From Faecenecus sp036648855 (lineage in GTDB: Bacteria > Bacillota_I > Bacilli_A > RF39 > UBA660), in assembly GCA_036648855.1 (NCBI GenBank), contig JAVWCU010000055.1:1-5613 (forward strand): a stretch of 5,613 nt of DNA, given 5' to 3'. The notes below the pieces were generated by a model. The model was not told the DNA's origin, searched no databases, and worked only from the letters and a program-made list of their open reading frames with translations. The first letter of the stretch is position 1, and every line of letters starts with the position of its first letter. A program made the translations under genes and the position numbers. Shown here one piece after another: positions 1 to 5,304 of this stretch.

Positions 1-40
1 AAAGAACCGTAAATATTATTAAATTTATGACTATTTAACT

Positions 41-68
41 TTGACATTTTTATCAGTTTCTATATTAA
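41..68 (+). promoter_or_regulatory. Candidate SigA promoter, + strand, with long leader
   Basis: A perfect TTGACA at 41-46 is followed after 16 bases by TATTAA at 63-68, which matches the TATAAT consensus at 4 of 6 positions. A transcript would start near base 75 and carry a leader of about 140 bases before the pyrophosphatase gene. In DNA this AT-rich the -10 match is weak evidence; the -35 box is the stronger part. Confidence 0.3.
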
Positions 69-86
69 CATTTATACAACTGTCAA
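59..86 (-). promoter_or_regulatory. Candidate SigA promoter, - strand, facing out of the window
   Basis: On the minus strand TTGACA (complement of 81-86) is followed after 16 bases by TATAGA (complement of 59-64). It would drive transcription leftward, away from the pyrophosphatase, presumably towards a gene outside the window. Its -10 region overlaps that of the opposed + strand candidate, so the two could not fire at once. No minus-strand gene start with a ribosome binding site is visible in bases 1-58. Confidence 0.25.
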
Positions 87-168
87 ACTTGGGGTTTATA
101 TAGTCTGAATAGTTACTTTAATTTATATATCCAGTCTAAAAAGTATTTCTTTTTCTCTTAATTAAAGT

Positions 169-174
169 TATAAT
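169..174 (+). promoter_or_regulatory. Candidate -10 box (TATAAT) just upstream of ppaC
   Basis: A perfect TATAAT lies 41 bases before the pyrophosphatase start and would give a start site near 181 and a leader of about 35 bases. No good -35 box sits 16 to 18 bases upstream, where the sequence is a T-rich run (146-154). The box is flanked by a direct repeat of TAATTAAAG at 159-167 and 171-179, the second copy overlapping the box. It competes with the more distal candidate at 41-68 as promoter of the gene run. Confidence 0.35.
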
Positions 175-215
175 TAAAGAATGTTAAGATTGAATTTGAT
201 AGTGAGGGGAAACAC

Positions 216-1838
216 ATGGAGAAAACTTATATATTTGGGCATAAAAAACCAGATACTGATTCTGTAACTTCGGCAATTACTTTAGCCTATTTAAAAAATT
301 GTTTGGGAGTTAAAGCCACTCCTATGGTATTAGGTAATATTAATCCTGAGACTAAATTTGTCTTAGATTATTTTAAAGTAGAAGAGCCTAAGTATTTAAA
401 TAATGTTAGGTTGGAAATAAAAGATGTAAATTATCATAAAGGTTATATGATTAACGAGAATACTTCTATTATAAATGCATATAAATACATGACAAATAGG
501 AATATTACGGGAGTTCCTTTAATTGATAGTAATACTACTTTAACAGGACTTATTACTGAAAAAATGCTAGTTAAAGAATTAGTAGAAGGAGAGTTTACTA
601 AATTATCTACTACTTATAAGAATATTATAGAAACTCTAAATGGACAAAGTATTTTAGAAACAAGTCAAGAAATTAAAGGTAATATAGTGGTAGCTTCATA
701 CCGTAGTACAACATTCTTAAATAATGTTAAATTAAATAAAGATGATATATTAATAGTAGGGGATAGACATAGTATCATTGAGTATGCTGTTAATTCAGGA
801 GTTAAATTAATTATTATAGTAGGTAATGGGGAAATAAAAGAAGAACACTTAAATATTGCTTTAAAAAATAATGTAAATATTATTAGGACTAGTTATGATA
901 CTTTTCATACCACTAAATTAATAGGATTAAGTAACCCTGCTAAATCAGTAATAAAGGATAATCATCCCATTAGTTTTTTAGAAAATACTCCTTATAATGA
1001 CTTCTTAGAGGAATCTAGAACATTAAAACATAATAACTATCCTATTATAGATAAATGTAATAAGTGTTTAGGATTAATCAGGGTTACTGATATTACTAGT
1101 AAAAATAAAAAACAGGTTATATTAGTTGATCATAATGAGGCTGAACAAAGTGTAAATGGTTTAGAAGAAGCAAATATTATGGAAATTGTTGATCATCATA
1201 AGCTTGGGGATTTAACGACTAGTTCGCCTATTAACTTTAGAAATATGGCAGTAGGAAGTACTAATACTATTATTTATTTCTTGTATAAAGAAAACCAGGT
1301 AGAAATACCTTATGAAATGGCAGGCTTAATGCTAAGTGGAATCTTGTCAGATACCCTAAACTTAACTAGTCCTACGGCAACAGAATTAGATATAAAAGTT
1401 GTAAAAGATTTAACTCTATTAACTGGAATAGATCCTAGTACATATGCTTTAACTATGTTAAAAGCCGGGACTAGTTTTCAAAATAAAACTAAAGAAGAAA
1501 TCATTTTAATGGATTTTAAAGTTTTCCCATTAGCATCAGAGAAAATAGCAGTATCTCAAGTGTTTACTTTTAATACCTCTAAAGTTTTAAAAGATAAAGA
1601 AGAATACTTAAAAGTAATAAATGAATTAGTAATAAAAAATGATTATGATGCTGTTATTCTAGCTATTACTAATATTTTAGAAAATGGTTCTTATATTTTA
1701 TATACTAAGGAAATAGAAACAACTCTAAAAATTGGATATAATCTTGATTCTATTGAAGAGGGGTTCTTTTTACCAGGTTGTGTATCTAGAAAAAAACAAA
1801 TTATTCCTGTTTTAGTTGATACTATGGAGAATAAATAG
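216..1838 (+). CDS. ppaC: Manganese-dependent inorganic pyrophosphatase (family II) with CBS-DRTGG-CBS regulatory insert
   Basis: This cytosolic enzyme hydrolyses inorganic pyrophosphate to two phosphates and pulls forward PPi-releasing reactions. The 540-residue protein begins with the DHH-family signature GHKKPDTDS (residues 8-16), giving metal ligands H9, D13 and D15. Further catalytic motifs are VDHN (304-307), VDHH (325-328) and SDT (378-380), so ligands D305, H327 and D379 are predicted. The C-terminal DHHA2 substrate-binding part carries SRKKQ (524-528). Between the N-terminal piece and VDHN there are about 225 extra residues: CBS 1 (about 72-124), a DRTGG-type domain (about 125-240, with GDR 182-184 and YDTF 227-230) and CBS 2 (about 243-297). 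The family core alone is about 310 residues. Clostridial enzymes of this layout are known to be controlled by adenine nucleotides, with AMP and ADP inhibiting and diadenosine polyphosphates activating. All core catalytic motifs are present. The ATG at 216 follows GAGGGGA (204-210) by 5 bases. It is the first gene of the run; the next starts 13 bases after its TAG stop. Confidence 0.95.
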   Translation: MEKTYIFGHKKPDTDSVTSAITLAYLKNCLGVKATPMVLGNINPETKFVLDYFKVEEPKYLNNVRLEIKDVNYHKGYMINENTSIINAYKYMTNRNITGVPLIDSNTTLTGLITEKMLVKELVEGEFTKLSTTYKNIIETLNGQSILETSQEIKGNIVVASYRSTTFLNNVKLNKDDILIVGDRHSIIEYAVNSGVKLIIIVGNGEIKEEHLNIALKNNVNIIRTSYDTFHTTKLIGLSNPAKSVIKDNHPISFLENTPYNDFLEESRTLKHNNYPIIDKCNKCLGLIRVTDITSKNKKQVILVDHNEAEQSVNGLEEANIMEIVDHHKLGDLTTSSPINFRNMAVGSTNTIIYFLYKENQVEIPYEMAGLMLSGILSDTLNLTSPTATELDIKVVKDLTLLTGIDPSTYALTMLKAGTSFQNKTKEEIILMDFKVFPLASEKIAVSQVFTFNTSKVLKDKEEYLKVINELVIKNDYDAVILAITNILENGSYILYTKEIETTLKIGYNLDSIEEGFFLPGCVSRKKQIIPVLVDTMENK

Positions 1839-1840
1839 AA

Positions 1841-1846
1841 AGGTGG
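1841..1846 (+). promoter_or_regulatory. Ribosome binding site that fixes the DUF368 start
   Basis: AGGTGG lies 5 bases before ATG 1852. The frame is open further upstream to a TTG at 1816 inside the pyrophosphatase gene, but that start has no comparable site and would add 12 residues (WRINRK and others) that do not look like the usual hydrophobic start of the family. Confidence 0.75.
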
Positions 1847-1851
1847 TTTGT

Positions 1852-2691
1852 ATGTTAAATAATCTAATTTTATTAATTAAGGGGTTCTTTATTGGAATAG
1901 CTAATATAATTCCTGGAGTAAGTGGTGGTACTTTAATGATTACCCTAGGAGTTTATGAGCAAGTAATTGGCGCTATTAGCCATTTCTTTAAATATTTTAA
2001 GAAGAATATTAAATTTTTAATTCCCATAGGTATAGGAGCTGTTTTATCAATACTATTAATGAGTAAAGTAATAGGCTTTTGTTTAGAGAAATATCCTTTT
2101 CCTACAACTTTATTCTTTATTGGTTTGATTTTAGGAGGTATCCCTCTTATCTTTAAAAAGGTTAAAGGAAATATTAAGTCTCTTCCAAATTGGCTAATTT
2201 TCTTAAGTGCTTTCAGTATTGTTTTAGTGTTTACTTTTATCAGTAGTGGTAATCGTATAGTTAGTTTTTCTAACTTAAATATATTAGGTTATATTATGCT
2301 AATTATAGTAGGAGTAGTGGCATCAGCAACCATGATTATACCAGGTATCAGTGGATCTTTTATGCTAATGTTAATGGGTTATTATAAACCAATTATTGAT
2401 ACTATTAGGGATTTAACTAATTTAACTAATTTAGGTCATAATTTAATGATTTTAATCCCCTTTGGAATAGGAATATTAGTGGGAATAGTATTAGTGGCAA
2501 AATTAATTGAATACTTACTAAAAAAATATGAAATTAAGACTTATGCTGGAGTGTTAGGTTTTGTAATAGCGTCAGTTATTGCTATTATAGTACCATTAGG
2601 TGGTAGTCCTGTTAATATTTATCAAATAGGAATAGGAATATTGTTATTAGGAATGGGATATTTAGTTGCTTATAAGTTAGGAGATAAATAA
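1852..2691 (+). CDS. popT: DUF368 membrane protein, PopT-type undecaprenyl-phosphate translocase
   Basis: DUF368 proteins are polytopic inner-membrane proteins. PopT members have been shown to move undecaprenyl phosphate from the outer to the inner leaflet, so that the lipid carrier can be reused for peptidoglycan and other wall polymers. The 279-residue product is almost wholly hydrophobic, with about eight to nine membrane or re-entrant segments. It contains two copies of the family hallmark: IIPGVSGG at residues 19-26 and IIPGISGS at 162-169. The two halves are visibly duplicated: the first-half stretch FLIPIGIG (55-62) corresponds to ILIPFGIG (200-207), and the similarity runs on for about 45 residues. 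The length is normal for the family. The stop codon is followed after one base by the start of uppP, so the two are almost certainly cotranslated. The family assignment is strong; transport of undecaprenyl phosphate by this protein is inferred from characterised members and strengthened by the neighbour. Confidence 0.88.
   Translation: MLNNLILLIKGFFIGIANIIPGVSGGTLMITLGVYEQVIGAISHFFKYFKKNIKFLIPIGIGAVLSILLMSKVIGFCLEKYPFPTTLFFIGLILGGIPLIFKKVKGNIKSLPNWLIFLSAFSIVLVFTFISSGNRIVSFSNLNILGYIMLIIVGVVASATMIIPGISGSFMLMLMGYYKPIIDTIRDLTNLTNLGHNLMILIPFGIGILVGIVLVAKLIEYLLKKYEIKTYAGVLGFVIASVIAIIVPLGGSPVNIYQIGIGILLLGMGYLVAYKLGDK
2679..2683 (+). promoter_or_regulatory. Ribosome binding site of uppP inside the popT coding end
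   Basis: AGGAG lies inside the last codons of popT, 9 bases before the uppP ATG at 2693. Initiation of uppP therefore takes place where ribosomes terminate on popT, which favours coupled synthesis of the two proteins. Confidence 0.7.
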
Positions 2692-2692
2692 A

Positions 2693-3508
2693 ATGGATTT
2701 TGGAATTATTATTTTAGCTATTGTTCAAGGAATAGCAGAGTTTTTACCTATATCATCATCAGCTCATTTAATTATATTTAGAGATTTATTTTCTATTGGA
2801 TCTAGTATTACTCCAGAACTAGCCCTTAGTTTTGATATTGCTCTACACTTTGGGACTTTATTAGCTATAGGAATCTATTTCTTTAAAGACTTTATTAATA
2901 TGATTATTAAGGGTTTTACTAAAGGATTAAAAGATAAAGAAGGTAAAATTTTATGGTATTTAGTGGCCGCTACTATCCCTGCTGCTTTAGTAGGAGTTTT
3001 ATTTGAAAGTACAATTGATGAAATAATTAGAGGAAATTTTTTAGTTATTGCAGTTTCTTTAATAGTAATGGGTGTTATTATTTACTTAGTAGATAAAAAT
3101 ATGAAACAAACTAGAGAAATAGCAGATATGACTTTAAAAGATGCTATTTTGATTGGATGTAGTCAGATTTTTGCTTTAATTCCTGGATTTTCTAGAAGTG
3201 GGACGACTATTGCGGCTGGTAGAGGACTTAAATTAAAAAGAGAAGAGGCTGCTAAGTTTTCTTTCTATTTATCAGCACCAATTGTACTAGGAGCTGTTTT
3301 AATGCAACTATTTAAGGGTAATACAATAAGTTTAATTAGTCTTAACTTAGTGCCATTTATAACAGGTATTATAGTATCTTTTGTAGTAGGATTATTATGT
3401 ATTCGTTTCTTATTAAAGTATTTAAAAAAGAATGATTTTAAAATATTTATGTGGTATAGAGTAGTACTAGGTATTATAGTAATACTTTGGACTTTATTTA
3501 TAAAATAA
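2693..3508 (+). CDS. uppP: Undecaprenyl-diphosphatase (BacA/UppP family)
   Basis: This integral membrane enzyme dephosphorylates undecaprenyl diphosphate to undecaprenyl phosphate, the lipid carrier for cell-wall precursors. Overexpression of family members gives bacitracin resistance. The 271-residue length is typical. Both active-site motifs are intact: QGIAEFLPISSSAH at 12-25 and PGFSRSGTT at 164-172. By comparison with E. coli BacA, residues E16, S22, H25 and R168 should be catalytic. Position 12 is Gln where E. coli has Glu, as is common in Gram-positive members. About eight hydrophobic segments are visible, with the two motifs in re-entrant loops that meet in the membrane centre. The gene starts one base after the popT stop. 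It is followed by a 36-base gap with a possible promoter before the ZIP transporter. Confidence 0.96.
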   Translation: MDFGIIILAIVQGIAEFLPISSSAHLIIFRDLFSIGSSITPELALSFDIALHFGTLLAIGIYFFKDFINMIIKGFTKGLKDKEGKILWYLVAATIPAALVGVLFESTIDEIIRGNFLVIAVSLIVMGVIIYLVDKNMKQTREIADMTLKDAILIGCSQIFALIPGFSRSGTTIAAGRGLKLKREEAAKFSFYLSAPIVLGAVLMQLFKGNTISLISLNLVPFITGIIVSFVVGLLCIRFLLKYLKKNDFKIFMWYRVVLGIIVILWTLFIK

Positions 3509-3516
3509 GGTATAAT
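3488..3516 (+). promoter_or_regulatory. Candidate internal SigA promoter for the ZIP gene
   Basis: A perfect TATAAT at 3511-3516 lies 17 bases after TGGACT at 3488-3493, which matches TTGACA at 4 of 6 positions. The -35 part lies in the last codons of uppP. A start near 3523 would give a leader of about 22 bases that includes the strong ribosome binding site. It could let the ZIP and CmpB-like genes be expressed apart from the upstream genes. No terminator separates it from uppP, so read-through is expected too. Confidence 0.45.
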
Positions 3517-3534
3517 AAAATTTGTTAATTTGAT

Positions 3535-3540
3535 GGAGGA
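3535..3540 (+). promoter_or_regulatory. Ribosome binding site that fixes the ZIP gene start
   Basis: GGAGGA lies 5 bases before ATG 3545. The same frame offers TTG 3530 and ATG 3533, but these start at or before the binding site itself, so they cannot use it. ATG 3545 is therefore the start. Confidence 0.8.
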
Positions 3541-3544
3541 TATT

Positions 3545-4300
3545 ATGTTTGGATTATTATTAACACTAGGATTAGGATTATTTATAGTAATAGGAGCTTT
3601 AATAGTTTTTCTAACTAAAAATAATGAAAAATTTATAACTTTTTCTTTAAGTATAGCTTTTGGAGTTATGATCATGTTAATTATTACAGATTTGTTTCCA
3701 GAGTCATATGAAATATTAAAAAGTACAATGTCTAGTATTAAAGCTTTAGTAATATTAGTAACTTCTAGTATTATTGGTTTTATAGTTTTATTTATATTAG
3801 ATAAGTTTGTTCCTGATCATGAAGATGATCTTACCACTACTAAAGATGATAAGGGTAATATGAAACATATTGGACTTGTTTCTAGTATTGCTCTAGTTAT
3901 TCATAACATAGTTGAAGGAATGGCTATATCTTTAGTAGTTGCAAGTAATATGCAAGCAGGATTAGTAGCGTGTATTGGGGTAGGATTACATAATATTCCT
4001 TTGGGAATGGTTATTGCCTCAACTTTTTATAAGTCTAATCAGAGTAAAGGGAAGACAATGGCTATTATTGCAGGCATTGCGTTATCTACTTTTCTAGGAG
4101 GATTACTTGTTTATTTCTTTAAACCTACAACTATTCCTGTTTTATTAGAAGGAATATCACTTTCTGTAACGATAGGAATGCTATTATTTATTATTATATT
4201 AGAACTACTACCTAAGATAATTCATACTAAATATAAAACTATTACCAGTATAGGAGTTATATCAGGGGTTCTTTTACTAGTTATTACTCTGTTTATATAA
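3545..4300 (+). CDS. ZIP-family divalent metal transporter
   Basis: ZIP proteins bring divalent cations such as Zn, Mn or Fe into the cytosol. This 251-residue protein shows eight hydrophobic segments (roughly 2-24, 31-50, 64-86, 108-130, 134-161, 169-192, 200-222, 229-251). The metal-site helices are recognisable: HNIVEG at 120-125 in segment 4 and HNIPLG at 149-154 in segment 5. Segment 2 ends with DLFPES (49-54). The loop between segments 3 and 4 holds an acidic and histidine-containing stretch, DHEDD (91-95), as often found at this place in ZIP proteins. The second motif is normally HNIPEG; here the glutamate is Leu153, which removes a ligand of the binuclear centre described in ZIP structures. 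The substrate cannot be told from the sequence. It stands 36 bases after uppP and 14 before the next gene. A link to the Mn-requiring pyrophosphatase upstream is possible but is only inference. Confidence 0.88.
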   Translation: MFGLLLTLGLGLFIVIGALIVFLTKNNEKFITFSLSIAFGVMIMLIITDLFPESYEILKSTMSSIKALVILVTSSIIGFIVLFILDKFVPDHEDDLTTTKDDKGNMKHIGLVSSIALVIHNIVEGMAISLVVASNMQAGLVACIGVGLHNIPLGMVIASTFYKSNQSKGKTMAIIAGIALSTFLGGLLVYFFKPTTIPVLLEGISLSVTIGMLLFIIILELLPKIIHTKYKTITSIGVISGVLLLVITLFI

Positions 4301-4314
4301 GAAAGAGGTAAACT

Positions 4315-5025
4315 ATGTTATATACTATTTGTTATTATTTTATCTTATTCATTAGTTATTCCTTTTTAGGTTGGTTATGGGAAGTATTATGTTGTAGTAG
4401 TATACAAGGTAAATTAGTCATTAATCGAGGTTTCTTAGTAGGACCTTATTGTCCTATATATGGTTGTGGTGCTATCCTTGGGATATTTTTTCTAACTAGA
4501 TATATAACAGATCCTATTACAGTATTTATATTAGCAGTAGTAGGAGCTTCAGTTTTAGAATATGTGACTAGTTTGTTAATGGAAAAATTGTTTAATGCTA
4601 GATGGTGGGATTATTCAAATAAAAAATTTAATTTAAATGGGAGAACCTGTTTAGGAATAAGTATTTGTTTTGGCTTAGTGGGATTATTACTGCTTTATGT
4701 AATAAATCCTATCTATACAGAACTATTAAATAAAATTCCTGAAAATATTTTAATTATTTTAAGTAGTATTTTATTTATATTATTCTTAGCTGATACTATT
4801 ACTTCCTTTGTTATTATTTCTAAGTTGAAAATTAAGACTAAAATACTTCATGATTCATCAGAAGAAATAAATGAGCAAGTTAGAATAGAGCTAAATAAGA
4901 ACAAAATATTTACTAGAAGACTATTAAATGCTTTCCCAAAAGTTAAAACTAATTATGGAGATGCTATCATTGATAAAATAAGAAAAGTATTAGAAAGTGC
5001 TACTAAAAAAATAAAAAACAAATAA
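4315..5025 (+). CDS. CmpB-like membrane protein ('putative ABC-transporter type IV' family), function unknown
   Basis: This 236-residue protein matches a family common in Clostridia and relatives that is labelled putative ABC transporter permease (Pfam ABC_trans_CmpB). No ATPase or binding-protein partner is present here, so the label should be treated with reserve. Family-like conserved blocks are FLGWLWEV at 17-24, NRGFLVGPYCPIYG at 37-50, and a block at 81-113 containing LEYVTS, a WWDY (97-100) and NLNGR (106-110). About five hydrophobic segments cover residues 5-28, 38-62, 68-90, 112-132 and 143-170. The remaining 65 residues form a charged, Lys-rich tail, probably cytoplasmic by the positive-inside rule. 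ATG 4315 follows AAAGAGG (4302-4308) by 6 bases and comes 14 bases after the ZIP stop. The stop codon overlaps a terminator, so this is the last gene of the run. Family assignment is good; function is unknown. Confidence 0.8.
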   Translation: MLYTICYYFILFISYSFLGWLWEVLCCSSIQGKLVINRGFLVGPYCPIYGCGAILGIFFLTRYITDPITVFILAVVGASVLEYVTSLLMEKLFNARWWDYSNKKFNLNGRTCLGISICFGLVGLLLLYVINPIYTELLNKIPENILIILSSILFILFLADTITSFVIISKLKIKTKILHDSSEEINEQVRIELNKNKIFTRRLLNAFPKVKTNYGDAIIDKIRKVLESATKKIKNK

Positions 5026-5044
5026 AGTTCTTTGGAACTTTTTT
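5024..5044 (+). terminator. Intrinsic terminator overlapping the stop of the CmpB-like gene
   Basis: AAAGTTC (5024-5030) and GAACTTT (5035-5041) form a perfect 7-bp stem around the loop TTTG, and the second arm runs into six T residues (5039-5044). The left arm begins inside the TAA stop codon (5023-5025). The stem has only two G-C pairs, so it may leak, but stem, short loop and T-run are in the classic order and it falls exactly between the transporter run and the coat genes. Confidence 0.75.
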
Positions 5045-5078
5045 GTATGAAATAATAAAAAGTAATCACAATAAGAAC

Positions 5079-5084
5079 AGGAGG
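5079..5084 (+). promoter_or_regulatory. Perfect ribosome binding site of the small coat gene
   Basis: AGGAGG lies 7 bases before ATG 5092. An in-frame TTG at 5086 is only one base from the site, too close to be used, so ATG 5092 is chosen. Confidence 0.85.
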
Positions 5085-5091
5085 ATTGATT

Positions 5092-5304
5092 ATGAAAGAA
5101 GTACCTAATATTATTTCTACAAAAGATTTAGATTATTTAAAAGATATGTTTCAGTGGAACTTTGTAGCTTCTAAAGAAATAGACCATTTTAAAGAGGAAG
5201 TTAAGGCTGAAGATATTAAAGAATTACTAAGTGATATTGCTAAGATGCATATGGTGCATTGTAAGTGCTTACTTAGTATTTTACAGGGAGATAACTATGA
5301 ATAA
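5092..5304 (+). CDS. Small helical protein paired with CotF, probable spore coat component
   Basis: The product has 70 residues and looks all-helical, with a likely two-helix hairpin (about 10-36 and 38-66). I recognise the pattern TKDLDYLKDMF near the start and an IAKMHMVH stretch (49-56) near the end. It resembles short proteins of about 60-70 residues often found directly upstream of CotF-type coat proteins in clostridia and usually annotated as spore coat or hypothetical. The second helix ends with H53, H56, C57 and C59, a cluster that could bind metal or form disulfides; this is only inference. There is no signal peptide or membrane segment. It begins a new unit after the terminator and overlaps the next gene by 8 bases, so the two proteins are probably made together and may form a complex. 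Which sporulation sigma factor drives the unit is not clear. Confidence 0.65.
   Translation: MKEVPNIISTKDLDYLKDMFQWNFVASKEIDHFKEEVKAEDIKELLSDIAKMHMVHCKCLLSILQGDNYE
5284..5290 (+). promoter_or_regulatory. Ribosome binding site that fixes the CotF-like start
   Basis: The purine-rich ACAGGGA, completed by a G at 5290, lies 6 bases before ATG 5297, within the last codons of the preceding gene. The reading frame is open back to a GTG at 5231, but that start has no comparable site and would add 22 residues translated from the other frame of the upstream gene. Confidence 0.65.

Larger units (their letters stand above)
37..90. repeat. Inverted repeat with TTGACA in both arms
   Basis: Bases 37-46 (AACTTTGACA) and 81-90 (TGTCAAACTT) are reverse complements at 9 of 10 positions; the only mismatch is C39 against C88. 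They are separated by 34 bases. Each arm contains a perfect TTGACA, one on each strand, pointing towards the other. This could be a DNA operator, the base of an RNA hairpin with a large loop, or simply two opposed -35 boxes. The repeat itself is directly visible; its function is not known. Confidence 0.5.

Noticed and set aside
1..38. Possible 3' tail of a + strand gene entering from the left (stops at 10-12, 20-22 and 36-38 in the three frames)
   Set aside because: All frames stop quickly, so the end of an upstream gene cannot be told from non-coding DNA.
1..47. Minus-strand frame opening with ATG at 47 (MSKLNSHK...) and running off the left edge
   Set aside because: Only 15 codons are visible, there is no ribosome binding site, and the sequence is not recognised. 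It may be real if a leftward gene exists, but nothing here supports it.
138..154. Hairpin AAAAAG / CTTTTT in the leader, read as a possible attenuator
   Set aside because: The stem has one G-C pair, and the T-run forms the stem arm and does not follow it. Such structures are expected by chance in this base composition.
168..182. PerR/Fur-like box (TTATAAT half-site) before the pyrophosphatase
   Set aside because: The first half fits, but the second half matches poorly; overall 9 of 15 positions, not better than chance in AT-rich DNA.
1816..1851. Upstream TTG start for the DUF368 gene, overlapping ppaC by 23 bases
   Set aside because: ATG 1852 has AGGTGG at correct distance and gives the usual hydrophobic start of the family.
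3265..3675. Open frame of 136 codons on the minus strand
   Set aside because: It lies antisense over uppP and the ZIP gene, both strong family matches. The translation is a low-complexity Ile/Asn/Lys-rich string typical of the reverse of AT-rich coding DNA.
888..4572. Seven ACTAGT hexamers, five of them within 888-1475
   Set aside because: More than base composition predicts, but the five in the pyrophosphatase gene are all in-frame ACT AGT codons for Thr-Ser. The two at 4276 and 4567 are isolated. Codon preference explains the cluster.
5044..5073. SigG-like promoter before the coat genes (TGTATG, 17 bases, CACAATA)
   Set aside because: Partial matches only, and the start site would fall at about 5080, inside the AGGAGG. 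A sporulation promoter is expected here, but I cannot place it with confidence.
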